Positions 26,639-35,232 of a stretch of 64,000 bases of DNA are shown here, piece by piece. Each line of letters opens with the position of its first letter. Position 1 is the first letter of the stretch. This stretch comes from Aquabacter cavernae (lineage in GTDB: Bacteria > Pseudomonadota > Alphaproteobacteria > Rhizobiales > Xanthobacteraceae). The notes below the pieces were generated by a model that was given only the letters and a program-made list of their open reading frames with translations, had not been told where the DNA came from and did no database searches. The stretch is from NCBI RefSeq assembly GCF_003993795.1, contig NZ_RWKV01000008.1, positions 1,240,001 to 1,304,000 of the forward strand, read 5' to 3'. A program made the position numbers and the translations under genes.

Positions 26639-27238
26639 ATGCAACGCTTCCTTCTCGCCATCGACCGGCTGAACACCTTCATCGGCAAGCTGTTCGCCTG
26701 GGTCATCGTGATCCTCACCGTCGCCATCTGCTACGAGGTGTTCTGCCGCTACGCGCTGCGCGCGCCCACCGCCTGGGCCTATGACGTGTCCTACATCCTG
26801 TACGGCACGCTGTTCATGATGGCGGGTGCCTACACCCTCTCGCGCAACGGCCATGTGCGCGGCGACTTCCTCTATCGCAACTGGCCCCCCAAGCGTCAGG
26901 CCAGTGTGGACCTGGTGCTCTACTTCCTGTTCTTCTTCCCCGGCATCCTGGCGCTCATCTATTCCGGCTGGGGCTATTTCAAGCTCTCCTGGATGCTCAA
27001 CGAGCATTCCTCCTTCTCCCCCGACGGGCCTGTGATCTGGCCGTTCAAGGGGCTCATCCCCATCACCGGCGTGCTCATGCTCCTCCAGGGCGTGGTGGAG
27101 GTGATCCGCTGCATCATCTGCATCCGCACCGGCGCCTGGCCGGACCGCCTGCATGACGTGGAGGAGATGGAGAAACTCATTCTGGACGAAGCCGCCAACA
27201 AGACGGACGCCGAAGCCATCGGCCGGGGGGCCCTGTGA
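26639..27238 (+). CDS. TRAP transporter small permease subunit (DctQ family)
   Basis: A 199-residue inner-membrane protein with four hydrophobic segments (about residues 20-40, 50-70, 92-112, 135-155), as usual for DctQ. It includes 'CYEVFCRYALRAPTAWAYDV', the conserved R-Y-x-F-x-x-x-x-W/xAxE region, and 'NGHVRGDFLY'. It forms the membrane complex with DctM and uses a sodium or proton gradient. The ATG at 26639 follows a GAGGTTGGG site; the frame is open to 26456, but that part crosses the intergenic hairpin region. The stop overlaps the next gene's ATG by one base. Confidence 0.93.
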   Translation: MQRFLLAIDRLNTFIGKLFAWVIVILTVAICYEVFCRYALRAPTAWAYDVSYILYGTLFMMAGAYTLSRNGHVRGDFLYRNWPPKRQASVDLVLYFLFFFPGILALIYSGWGYFKLSWMLNEHSSFSPDGPVIWPFKGLIPITGVLMLLQGVVEVIRCIICIRTGAWPDRLHDVEEMEKLILDEAANKTDAEAIGRGAL

Positions 27239-28566
27239 TGTTCTTTCTGTCCGATCCCGCCCTCGGCATCCTGATGCTGGTGCTGTTCCTCGTCTTCCTC
27301 ATGCTGGGTTTTCCCATCGCCTTCACGCTCATGGCGCTGGGCGTGGCCTTCGGCTACATGACGCGCGGCGACACGGTGTTCCAGCTCTTCGTCCAGCGCA
27401 CCTATTCGGTGATGGCGAACGACGTGCTCATCTCCATCCCGCTCTTCCTGTTCATGGGCTATGTGGTGGAGCGGGCGAACATCCTCGACCGGCTGTTCCG
27501 CGCCATCCAGCTCGCGGCGGGCTGGGTGCCCGGCTCGCTGGCGGTGGCCACCCTCATCACCTGCGCCATGTTCGCCACCGCCACGGGCATCGTGGGCGCG
27601 GTGGTGACCCTCATGGGCCTGCTCGCCTTCCCCGCCATGCTGCGCGCGGGCTACGACACCAAGATCGCGGCGGGCGTGGTCTGCGCGGGCGGCTGCCTGG
27701 GCATCCTCATCCCGCCCAGCGTCATGCTCATCCTCTACGGCGCCACGGCGGGCGTCTCGGTGGTGAAGCTCTATGCCGCCGCCTTCATCCCCGGCCTCAT
27801 GCTCACCGGCCTCTACATCATCTATGTGGTGGTCCGGGCCATGCTGAACCCGAAGCTCGCCCCCAAGCTGCCGGCGGAACAGCGGGCGGCATCGCTCACC
27901 CAGATCATCGTGGCGCTCGCCACCTCCTTCTTCCCGCTGGCGGTGCTCATCGTGGGCGTGCTGGGTGCCATCGTGTTCGGCCTCGCCACGCCCTCGGAAG
28001 CGGCGGCGATCGGCGCGGGCGGCGCCATCCTGCTGGCGGTGCTCTACCGCTCCTTCTCCATCACCAAGCTGAAGGAGAGCGTGTTCCTCACGGCCCGCGC
28101 CTCGGCCATGGTGTGCTGGCTGTTCGTGGGCTCGGCGGTCTTCTCGGCGGTGTTCGCGCTGCTGGGCGGGCAGCAGGTGGTGGAGAATTTCGTCCTCTCC
28201 CTCAATCTCGGGCCCATCGGCTTCCTGCTGCTCACCCAGGCCATCATCTTCGTGCTGGGCTGGCCTTTGGAATGGACGGAGATCATCGTGATCTTCCTGC
28301 CCATCTTCCTGCCGTTGCTGGATAATTTCGGCGTGGACCCGATCTTCTTCGGGGTTCTCGTGGCGCTGAACCTCCAGACCTCCTTCCTCTCGCCGCCCGT
28401 GGCCATGGCGCCCTTCTACCTGAAGGGCGTCGCGCCCAAGCACATCTCCATCGACGAGATCTTCGCCGGTGTGATGCCCTTCCTCGCCATCGTCATCATC
28501 GCCATGATCCTCCTCTATGTGTTCCCCGGCATCGCCCTGTGGCTGCCGAACGCACTTTACGGATGA
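27238..28566 (+). CDS. TRAP transporter large permease subunit (DctM family)
   Basis: A 442-residue polytopic inner-membrane protein with about 12-13 hydrophobic segments, the transport-catalysing subunit. Typical DctM features are 'FLMLGFPIAFTLMALG', 'IPLFLFMGYVVERANI', 'CLGILIPPSVMLILYG' (helical hairpin with the PP turn) and 'FLSPPVAMAPFYLKG' near the C-terminus, the second hairpin loop. Its start (ATG 27238) overlaps the DctQ stop (TGATG arrangement), indicating translational coupling. Substrate unknown. Confidence 0.95.
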   Translation: MFFLSDPALGILMLVLFLVFLMLGFPIAFTLMALGVAFGYMTRGDTVFQLFVQRTYSVMANDVLISIPLFLFMGYVVERANILDRLFRAIQLAAGWVPGSLAVATLITCAMFATATGIVGAVVTLMGLLAFPAMLRAGYDTKIAAGVVCAGGCLGILIPPSVMLILYGATAGVSVVKLYAAAFIPGLMLTGLYIIYVVVRAMLNPKLAPKLPAEQRAASLTQIIVALATSFFPLAVLIVGVLGAIVFGLATPSEAAAIGAGGAILLAVLYRSFSITKLKESVFLTARASAMVCWLFVGSAVFSAVFALLGGQQVVENFVLSLNLGPIGFLLLTQAIIFVLGWPLEWTEIIVIFLPIFLPLLDNFGVDPIFFGVLVALNLQTSFLSPPVAMAPFYLKGVAPKHISIDEIFAGVMPFLAIVIIAMILLYVFPGIALWLPNALYG

Positions 28567-28572
28567 GGCTCC

Positions 28573-29037
28573 ATGGCGAAGGACCGCACGGCGGGACTGT
28601 TCACCGTCGGCTATGAGCAGACCACCCCCGGCGCCTTCCAGCAGAGCCTGGAGCGCGCCGGGGTGGATCTGCTGGTGGATGTGCGCGCCGTGGCGGCCTC
28701 GCGCCGCCCCGGCTTCTCCAAGACCGCGCTGGCGGCGGGCGTGTCGGAAAAGGGCATCGCCTATGTCCATCTGCGCGCGCTGGGCACGCCCAAGGAAGGG
28801 CGGCTCGCCGCCCGCTCCGGCGACCATGAGGCATTGATGCGCATCTATGAGGCGCATCTGGACACCCCGCCCGCCCGCACCGCGCTGGAAGAACTGGCGG
28901 ATATCGCCAAGGGCCGGCGCCTCTGCCTCATGTGCTACGAGCGCCATGTGGAAGGCTGCCACCGCCTGCGGCTCGCGCACTTCCTGTGCGAGCGCACCGG
29001 CCTTGCGGTGGGCCATCTGGTGCCGGACCCGTTCTGA
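28573..29037 (+). CDS. DUF488 family protein
   Basis: A 154-residue cytoplasmic protein of the DUF488 family: 'LFTVGYEQTTPGAFQQSLER' at the N-terminus, then 'LLVDVRAVAASRRPGFSK' and the C-terminal 'LCLMCYERHVEGCHR' with two cysteines and His, conserved in the family and suggestive of a catalytic or metal site. The enzymatic role is not established. It starts 6 bases after the DctM stop, so it may share that transcript, although no functional link is apparent. Confidence 0.88.
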   Translation: MAKDRTAGLFTVGYEQTTPGAFQQSLERAGVDLLVDVRAVAASRRPGFSKTALAAGVSEKGIAYVHLRALGTPKEGRLAARSGDHEALMRIYEAHLDTPPARTALEELADIAKGRRLCLMCYERHVEGCHRLRLAHFLCERTGLAVGHLVPDPF

Positions 29038-29039
29038 GG

Positions 29040-29105
29040 CCAATCGACCTTCAAGCGGTCTGGACGGATTTTCCAAACAAACAGCGTCATGGCCGGGCTT
29101 GTGAG
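29040..29105. repeat. Dispersed repeat, family B, truncated copy
   Basis: 'CTTCAAGCGGTCTGGACGG' at 29050-29068 and 'GTCATGGCCGGGCTTGT' at 29086-29102 match the left half of the copy at 36360-36550. The second arm of the hairpin is missing. Confidence 0.6.
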
Positions 29106-29172
29106 GTTGGGCGCCTTCCACTGCTCGGAAACCGATCTGCCCCAGCCACCACGCACCAGCCCAGCCGACGTG

Positions 29173-30786
29173 TCAGGCCACCGGCAGGAACGCGCGGGCT
29201 TCGGCGAGGGCGGCGGGCGTGTCCACGTCGAGGGTCGGGCCGGGGCCGCTCGCCTCCACTTCCACCACCGCCTCGGAATGGGCCGCCAGCACTGCGCGGG
29301 CGCCCATGTCGCCTTCCAGAGCCGCGAGAGCGGGGAAGAAGCGCCGCGACCAGAGCACCGGATTGCCCCGCCGCCCCTCCACCACCGGCACCGCCACGAG
29401 CCGCCCTTCCGTCGGCGCGAAGGCGGCCATGAGCCGCTTCACCAGCGGCGCGTCCACCAGCGGCATGTCGCCCAGCATCACCAGCGCGCCCTGGCAGTCC
29501 GGCGGCACCGCGCGGATGCCCGCGCCCAGCGAGGTGGCCAGCCCCTCGGCATAAGCGGGATTGTCCACGAACGTCACCGGCAGGCCGTTCAGCGCGCGGC
29601 GCACCTGCATGCCCTCATGGCCCGTGACCACCAGCACCGGCCGCGCCCCGGCGGCCAGCGCCGCCTCGGCCACGCAGCGCACCACCGCCCGGCCGCCCAC
29701 GGGCTCCGTGAGCTTGTTGGCCGCGCCCATGCGCGTGCCCCGCCCGGCCGCCAGGATCACGGCGGCAATGGGCGCCTGCGGTGCCTCCGGCGCCGTTTCG
29801 CGCGGCTGCGGGCGGGTGACGATCTCGGCCACCAGCCCGCCCACGCCCATGCGCGCGATATCCGCCGAGCCCAGCGGCAGGTCCGCCAGCAGGCGGGCCA
29901 GCACATGGTCGAAGCCGTTCTCCTTGGGGCTGCGGGCACAGCCCGGCGCGCCGATCACCGGCAGGTCGCCCAGCCATCCCAGCATCAGCAGATTGCCCGG
30001 ATCCACGGGCATGCCGAGCCGCTCGATGCGCCCCCCGGCCGCCTCCAGCGCCTCCGGCACCACGTCGCTGCGATCGGAAATGGCCGAGGCGCCGAACACG
30101 ATGATGGCCTGCGCCCCCCGCTCGGCCGCGCCCGCGATCGCGGCACGCAGCGGCTCGGCCTCATGGGGCACCCGGCTTTCCTCCAGGATGCGCGCCTCGA
30201 AGCGCGCCAGCCGGTCGGCCGTCACCCGCAATGTCTTCTCGATTACCTTGTCCTGCAGGCCCGGCAGCAAGGTGGAGATAACAGCCACCCGCGCGCGGCG
30301 GAACGGGGCGATGCGCACCACCGGCCGGGCGCGGCCCAAGGCCGTCTCCAGCAGGGCACCCGGCACGGCGAAGGGAATGACCTTCACGGTGCCCACGAGA
30401 TCGCCCGTCGCCACCGGGCAATAGGGCGTCAGCGTCGCCAGGGTCAGGCTCTCGTCCACCAGATTGAAGGCATCCACCAAAGCCGGGTCGAAATCCACCA
30501 CGCCGCCGAAGGCCGCATAGAGGTTGCAGCGCCCGGTGAAGGCGGTGGCCGCCGTGACCCCCTCCCCCGCGCAGGCCTCCGCCACATGGCGGGCCGCGGC
30601 ATCCTCTTCCAGGTCGCCGGGATCGAGCCGCGCCACCACCACATCCCGCACGCCCGCCAGCTTCAGGGCGTCCATGTCGGCGAAGGTGATGCGGCTGCCC
30701 TTGCGCAGCACGAGGCCGTCCACCTTCACCGCATGGGCGGCGATGGCGCCGACCGCGTCCTCCACCGGAATGCTGCCGAACCTCAT
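29173..30786 (-). CDS. Molybdenum cofactor protein: MoeA-like domain fused to a MocA-like nucleotidyltransferase
   Basis: A 537-residue cytoplasmic fusion. Residues 1-330 resemble the molybdopterin-binding MoeA/MogA fold ('VLRKGSRITFADMDALKLAG', 'AIIVFGASAISDRSDVVPEAL', 'VIGAPGCARSPKENGFDHVL'). Residues about 343-537 are a MobA/MocA-type nucleotidyltransferase: 'VILAAGRGTRMGAANKLTEP' is the nucleotide-binding signature and 'LVMLGDMPLVDAPLVKRL' the metal site. MocA enzymes attach CMP to molybdopterin for xanthine-oxidase/CO-dehydrogenase-type enzymes. Its start overlaps the XdhC-type gene by four bases (ATGA), consistent with molybdenum-hydroxylase maturation. Confidence 0.9.
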   Translation of the reverse strand: MRFGSIPVEDAVGAIAAHAVKVDGLVLRKGSRITFADMDALKLAGVRDVVVARLDPGDLEEDAAARHVAEACAGEGVTAATAFTGRCNLYAAFGGVVDFDPALVDAFNLVDESLTLATLTPYCPVATGDLVGTVKVIPFAVPGALLETALGRARPVVRIAPFRRARVAVISTLLPGLQDKVIEKTLRVTADRLARFEARILEESRVPHEAEPLRAAIAGAAERGAQAIIVFGASAISDRSDVVPEALEAAGGRIERLGMPVDPGNLLMLGWLGDLPVIGAPGCARSPKENGFDHVLARLLADLPLGSADIARMGVGGLVAEIVTRPQPRETAPEAPQAPIAAVILAAGRGTRMGAANKLTEPVGGRAVVRCVAEAALAAGARPVLVVTGHEGMQVRRALNGLPVTFVDNPAYAEGLATSLGAGIRAVPPDCQGALVMLGDMPLVDAPLVKRLMAAFAPTEGRLVAVPVVEGRRGNPVLWSRRFFPALAALEGDMGARAVLAAHSEAVVEVEASGPGPTLDVDTPAALAEARAFLPVA

Positions 30787-31487
30787 GCGGGCCGCTCAGC
30801 GGGCGCGGCATCCCGGCGGCGCAAGGTGCCGATGACCTGCGCGAGGATGGCGACCGCGATCTCGCCCGGGCTCACCGCGCCGATATCGAGCCCGATGGGC
30901 GCGTGGATGCGGCAGGTCTCCTCGGCCGAGAGGCCAAGGGCGTGCAGGCGCTCCAGCCGCTTGGCATGGGTGCGGCGCGAGCCGAGCGCGCCCACATAGA
31001 AGCAGCCCGCCCGAAGGCCCGCCGACAAAGCGGGCTCGTCGATCTTGGGATCGTGGGTGAGCGCGATGAGCGCGGTGAAGGCGTCGAGATGTTGCGCGGG
31101 CAGCGCCTCGTCCGGCCAGCGGGCGATCACCGGCACGTCGGGAAAGCGCTCGGGCGTGGCGAAGGCGGTGCGCGGGTCGATCACCACCATGTCATAGCCC
31201 GCGAGCCGCGCCATGGGCGCGAGCGCCTGGGAGATATGGACGGCGCCGATGACCACGAGGCGCGGGGGCGGAACCTCCACGGTCAGGAACAGGCGGGTCT
31301 CGCCGTCCTCCACCATGCCGCTCTTGCCGGTGCGCAGCGCCTCGCGCAGCTTGCCCGCCAGCGGGTCCAGCGCCAGGGTCGCGGGGGTCACGAGGCGCTG
31401 GGCGCCGGTGTCCAGTTCGGTGACGAGAATGGCGGGGCGGCGCGCGGCGCGCTCGGCCATGAGCTTTTCAAGCAGGTCGCGGCGCAT
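30783..31487 (-). CDS. XdhC/CoxF-type maturation protein, C-terminal Rossmann part
   Basis: A 234-residue protein corresponding to the C-terminal half of XdhC. 'LVVIGAVHISQALAPMARLA' is a Rossmann dinucleotide-type loop and 'AFTALIALTHDPKIDEPAL', 'FYVGALGSRRTHAKRLERL', 'IHAPIGLDIGAVSPGEIAVA' are the family's conserved blocks. XdhC binds molybdenum cofactor and delivers its sulfurated form to the apo-hydroxylase. In full-length XdhC this part is fused to the domain encoded by the preceding small gene, which lies 3 bases upstream; the split form is common in cox-type clusters. Coupled to the MoeA/MocA gene. Confidence 0.93.
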   Translation of the reverse strand: MRRDLLEKLMAERAARRPAILVTELDTGAQRLVTPATLALDPLAGKLREALRTGKSGMVEDGETRLFLTVEVPPPRLVVIGAVHISQALAPMARLAGYDMVVIDPRTAFATPERFPDVPVIARWPDEALPAQHLDAFTALIALTHDPKIDEPALSAGLRAGCFYVGALGSRRTHAKRLERLHALGLSAEETCRIHAPIGLDIGAVSPGEIAVAILAQVIGTLRRRDAAPAERPA

Positions 31488-31490
31488 GGG

Positions 31491-31814
31491 TCAGTCCACC
31501 CGCTCCACATAGACCCGGATGGCCCCGCCGCAGGACAGGCCCACCCGCCAGGCGGTCTCATCGGCCACGCCGAATTCCAGGATGCGCGGTTCACCGGAGA
31601 CGATCACGTCCACCGCCTCGCTCACCACTTCGCCTTCCACGCAGCCGCCGGAGACCGAGCCGAGGAAATTGCCCTCGCCGTCGATCACCAGATGGCTGCC
31701 CACGGGGCGCGGGGCCGAGCCCCAGGTCTCCAGCACGGTGGCGAGGGCCACGGCCCGCCCTTCCTGCCGCCAGCGCAGGGCCGCGCCCAACACGTCGTCA
31801 TCGGTGGTCTGCAT
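31491..31814 (-). CDS. XdhC/CoxI-type maturation protein, N-terminal part
   Basis: A 107-residue protein matching the N-terminal XdhC/CoxI domain: 'AVALATVLETWGSAPRPVGS', 'NFLGSVSGGCVEGEVVSEA', and 'VGLSCGGAIRVYVE'. The cysteines in 'GGCVEG' and 'LSCGG' are the conserved pair proposed to act in cofactor sulfuration. First gene of the three-gene run xdhC-N, xdhC-C, moeA/mocA. The 113 bp upstream, shared with a divergent aminomutase gene, contains the perfect 12-bp palindrome CCCTATATAGGG (31861-31872). Confidence 0.93.
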   Translation of the reverse strand: MQTTDDDVLGAALRWRQEGRAVALATVLETWGSAPRPVGSHLVIDGEGNFLGSVSGGCVEGEVVSEAVDVIVSGEPRILEFGVADETAWRVGLSCGGAIRVYVERVD

Positions 31815-31927
31815 GGGATTCTCCCTGTCCTTCCCCGCATTTGGGTGTGCCGGCGTCTGACCCTATATAGGGCGCGCCGGATCGGGTGCCGCTCCCAGTC
31901 CCGTCATTCTTCTCCTCGGAAAGGCGC

Positions 31928-32971
31928 ATGTCCATCTCAGGCCCCCCCACTTTGCGCAGCGCGGACGATCTCGTCGCCGCCGGGCTTCTGCCCGCGGAGG
32001 CGCGCGCGGGGGTGCAGGAGGTGGGCGCGCGCTATGCCATCGCGGTCACGCAGACGCTGGCCGCCCGCATGGCGCCGGGCGACGCGCTGGCGCGCCAGTT
32101 CGTGCCGGACATCGCGGAACTGACGAGCGCGCCGTTCGAGGATGCGGACCCCATCGGCGACGAGGCCCACTCCCCGGTGCCCGGCATCGTCCACCGCTAT
32201 CCCGACCGGGTGCTGCTGAAGCTGGTGGGGGTGTGCGCTGTCTATTGCCGCTTCTGCTTCCGCCGGGAAATGGTGGGGCCGGGCGCGCAGAATGCCCTCT
32301 CGCCCGAAGCGCTGGACCGGGCGCTGGCCTATGTGACGGATCATCCCGAAATCTGGGAAGTGATCCTCACGGGCGGTGATCCCTTCATGGTGGCGCCGCG
32401 CCGCATGGCGCAGGTGCTGGACCGGCTTGCCGCCATTCCCCATGTGAAGATCGCCCGCTTCCACACCCGCATTCCCGTCGCCGCGCCCGAGCGGGTCACG
32501 GACGATCTGGTCGCCGCACTCAAGCGGCCGGGCCTGACGCCTTATGTGGTCGTGCATGCCAACCATGCCCGGGAACTCGGCCCGGAGGCGCTAAGCGCCA
32601 TCACCCGGCTGGTGGATGCGGGCATCCCGGTCCTCTCCCAGTCGGTGCTGCTGCGCGGCGTGAACGATGATGCCGAAACCCTGGCAGACCTGTTCCGCGC
32701 ATTGGTGGCCGCGCGGGTAAAACCCTATTACCTGCACCATCCCGACCTTGCCCCCGGCACCGGCCATTTCCGCCTGCCCATTGAGGAGGGCCAGGCGCTC
32801 ATGCGGGCGCTGCGCGGGCGTCTGTCAGGCATCTGCCTGCCCACTTATGTGCTCGATATCCCCGGCGGCTACGGCAAGGTGCCGCTGACACCGGGCTATC
32901 TCGGCGCGGGCACCGTCACCGACCATTGCGGAGGCGTGCACGCCTATCCGCCGGAGCCGACAGAGCCGTGA
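31928..32971 (+). CDS. Lysine 2,3-aminomutase-like radical SAM protein (KamA/EpmB family)
   Basis: A 347-residue cytoplasmic radical-SAM enzyme. The cluster-binding C-x3-C-x2-C is at Cys103, 107 and 110 in 'CAVYCRFCFRREMVG', with the family's following 'VILTGGDPFM', 'RFHTRIPVAAPERVTDDLV', 'LSQSVLLRGVNDDAETLADL' and 'PYYLHHPDLAPGTGHFRLP' motifs. EpmB converts alpha- to beta-lysine for modification of elongation factor P; fermentative KamA uses free lysine. At about 350 residues it fits EpmB better than clostridial KamA. No efp or epmA lies in the window. The ATG at 31928 has a GGAAAGG site. The gene's 3' end overlaps the convergent VWA gene by 56 bp. Confidence 0.9.
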   Translation: MSISGPPTLRSADDLVAAGLLPAEARAGVQEVGARYAIAVTQTLAARMAPGDALARQFVPDIAELTSAPFEDADPIGDEAHSPVPGIVHRYPDRVLLKLVGVCAVYCRFCFRREMVGPGAQNALSPEALDRALAYVTDHPEIWEVILTGGDPFMVAPRRMAQVLDRLAAIPHVKIARFHTRIPVAAPERVTDDLVAALKRPGLTPYVVVHANHARELGPEALSAITRLVDAGIPVLSQSVLLRGVNDDAETLADLFRALVAARVKPYYLHHPDLAPGTGHFRLPIEEGQALMRALRGRLSGICLPTYVLDIPGGYGKVPLTPGYLGAGTVTDHCGGVHAYPPEPTEP

Positions 32972-34097
32972 CCAGGGCCTCCAGGCTCGACAGATCATGC
33001 ACCGGGCGGAACTCGTCCACATGGGGCAGCAAGGCGCGGATGCCGCGTGCCTTGGGCTCGAACCCGGCATAGCGCAGCAGGGGATTGAGCCAGACGAGGC
33101 GGCGGCAGGAGCGGTGCAGCCGGTCGATCTCCGCCTCCAGCGCCGCGTCCGGGTCCCGCTCCAGCCCGTCGGTGATGAGCAGCACCACGGGGGACTGGCC
33201 GAGCACCCGTCGCGACCACAGCTTGTTGAAGGCATGGAGCGAAGCGCCGATGCGGGTGCCTCCCGCCCAGTCGCTGGCCGCCCCCGCCACCGCCTCCAGC
33301 GCCGCGTCGGGATCGCGGCGGCGCAGGGCGCGCGTCACATTGGTGAGCCGCGTGCCGAACAGGAACACATGCACCCGCCGCGTGCGCGACACGGCATGGA
33401 GAAAGTGCAGGATCGCCCGCGAATAATCGGCCATGGAGCCGGAAATATCGACGAGCGCCACGATGGGCGGCGGACGGCGGCGCGGCGCCTTGAAGCGGGG
33501 CGCCAGCATCTCCCCGCCCGCCGCCAGGCTGGCGCGGGCGGTGGCGCGCAGGTCGAAGCGCGGGCCGCGCGGGGCGGGATGGAAGCGGCGCGTCTGCGCC
33601 GCATCGTCGGGCAGGCGCAGGGCGGCGATGCGCCGGCGCGCCTCGCGCATCTCCTGCGCGCTCATCTGGGCGAAGTCGCGGGTGCGCAGCACGTCTTCGG
33701 AGGAGGCGGACAGGCGCGCCTCCACTTCGAGGCGCGGGGCCTCTTCCTCCCTCGGCCGCCCGATGCCCGCGAACATCGCCTCCTCCACCCGCCGCAGCGT
33801 GCGGCGCCCCGCGTCCGGGCGGCCCGGCGCGGCGGGGGAGAGCAGAGCCAGCAGCTTCTCGGTGGCGGCGCGGCGGCGCCAGAACAGGCGGAACGCCTGG
33901 TCGAAGACCTCATGGTCCTCCCGGCGGCGCACGAACACCGCATGGAGCGCCCAATAGGCATCCTCCCGCGCGGCAAGGCCCGCCACATCCAGCGCGCTCA
34001 CCGCATCGAGCACATCCCCCGGCCCCACGCGCAGCCCCGCCGCGCGCAAGGCGCGGCCGAAATAGGCGACGTTCTCGGCGAGGCGCCCCTCCGGCAT
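32916..34097 (-). CDS. CoxE-like VWA domain protein
   Basis: A 393-residue protein of the CoxE/YehP-type VWA family. The N-terminal half is helical and arginine-rich; the C-terminal half holds a von Willebrand A domain with the metal-binding MIDAS start 'LVDISGSMADYSRA' (Asp217, Ser219, Ser221), and later 'DWAGGTRIGASLHAF' (MIDAS Thr) and 'VVLLITDGLERD'. CoxE works with the MoxR-type ATPase CoxD to insert sulfur and copper into the CO-dehydrogenase active site. A CoxD-like gene lies 2.5 kb away on the same strand. The start at 34097 follows GGGAGCGGG; an upstream in-frame start (34151) is possible. Confidence 0.9.
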   Translation of the reverse strand: MPEGRLAENVAYFGRALRAAGLRVGPGDVLDAVSALDVAGLAAREDAYWALHAVFVRRREDHEVFDQAFRLFWRRRAATEKLLALLSPAAPGRPDAGRRTLRRVEEAMFAGIGRPREEEAPRLEVEARLSASSEDVLRTRDFAQMSAQEMREARRRIAALRLPDDAAQTRRFHPAPRGPRFDLRATARASLAAGGEMLAPRFKAPRRRPPPIVALVDISGSMADYSRAILHFLHAVSRTRRVHVFLFGTRLTNVTRALRRRDPDAALEAVAGAASDWAGGTRIGASLHAFNKLWSRRVLGQSPVVLLITDGLERDPDAALEAEIDRLHRSCRRLVWLNPLLRYAGFEPKARGIRALLPHVDEFRPVHDLSSLEALVTALSAPADRRARLRNGR

Positions 34098-34317
34098 GCC
34101 CGCTCCCTTCCATTTGCCGCGCAGGGTGACGGGGCGCACCGCGCGAGGCAAGGGCGGACGAAAATGCCGCTCCCCGCGAAAAAAATGACATCCGGATGAC
34201 GCTGCGCGGGCCCGCGCCCCGCTTCCCCCTTTGCTCGCCCGCCCGGATATGCTGCTCTCCTCAAAAGGACAGGTGCTTCGCCATTGACGGGCGCCGGACA
34301 GCAGGTGGGGAATTCAG

Positions 34318-35232
34318 GTGGGCGAGAAGATTTCCAAGCCTCAGGTGGTGGACCTCAGCGCGCCGCTCTATGCGGACGGACACCCCTATGACGAGGTGCG
34401 CTATCTCGAAGCGAAGATCATCCTCTCGGGGCTGCGCTTCACCTCGGTGCAGAGCTTCTTCGACTTCGCCAAGATCGTCACCCGCGTCGCCAAGCGCATG
34501 GGCGTGGAGTACGAGCCGGTCTCGCCGAAGACGAACCGCCCGCAGATCCGCGAAGTGCTGTTCCTCGATACCCAGGACTTCAAGCTCTACAATAACAGCT
34601 TCATCCTGCGCCGCCGCATCACCTATGAAGACGGCTTCCCGGTGGGCGATCCGGAGATCGTGTTCAAGTTCCGCCATCCCGATCTCGACACCGCCTCGGC
34701 GCTGGACGTGCGCCCGCAGATCCAGGGCGCCTACAAGATCAAGTTCAAGGAAGAGGCCCTGCCGCTGAAGGATCGCATCGGCGGCATCCGCTCGCTCTAT
34801 TCGCACAATGTGGAATTCCCCTTCCGCATGCGCGGCGCCGCCGATCCCACTGCCGCCGCGACCCTGATCCGCGTGTTCCCCGCCCTCGCCCCGGTGCTGG
34901 GCGGCACGCGCAAGCATGTGCAGCTGGTGAACCGCACCGCCGTGGAAGAGGTGTTGCAGGATCTGGGCACGCTGGATTTCGGCAAGGGGCTGACCGCGCC
35001 GTGCAACGTCTCGGTGTGGCGCACCCGTGGCGACCATCACCAATTGGTGGGGGAATTCTCCTATCAGGCCCGCTTCCTGCGCCGCACAGACCTGAACGCG
35101 AAAGCCCTTGAGCGCAGCGAAGCCTTCTTCTGCGCCCTGCAGGACGAGGCGCGGGACTGGGTGTCGCTTGGAACCACCAAGACCGGCGCCGTCTACCGGC
35201 TGAAGGGCAACCCGCCCCAGAGCCATGAGTGA
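34318..35232 (+). CDS. Conserved protein of unknown function, possibly CYTH-like
   Basis: A 304-residue protein without signal peptide or membrane segments. The stretch 'EVLFLDTQDFKLYNNSFILR' followed by 'RRITYEDG' and 'EIVFKFRHPD' resembles the D-T-x-x-x-x-L-x-x-x-x-x-x-L-R-x-R core of CYTH/triphosphate-tunnel proteins, but the N-terminal ExExK motif is not evident. The assignment is therefore tentative. Start is GTG 34318, preceded by GGTGGGGA. Its last 8 bases overlap the start of the chromate transporter gene, so translation is coupled to a membrane transporter pair. I do not recognise a characterised function. Confidence 0.75.
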   Translation: MGEKISKPQVVDLSAPLYADGHPYDEVRYLEAKIILSGLRFTSVQSFFDFAKIVTRVAKRMGVEYEPVSPKTNRPQIREVLFLDTQDFKLYNNSFILRRRITYEDGFPVGDPEIVFKFRHPDLDTASALDVRPQIQGAYKIKFKEEALPLKDRIGGIRSLYSHNVEFPFRMRGAADPTAAATLIRVFPALAPVLGGTRKHVQLVNRTAVEEVLQDLGTLDFGKGLTAPCNVSVWRTRGDHHQLVGEFSYQARFLRRTDLNAKALERSEAFFCALQDEARDWVSLGTTKTGAVYRLKGNPPQSHE

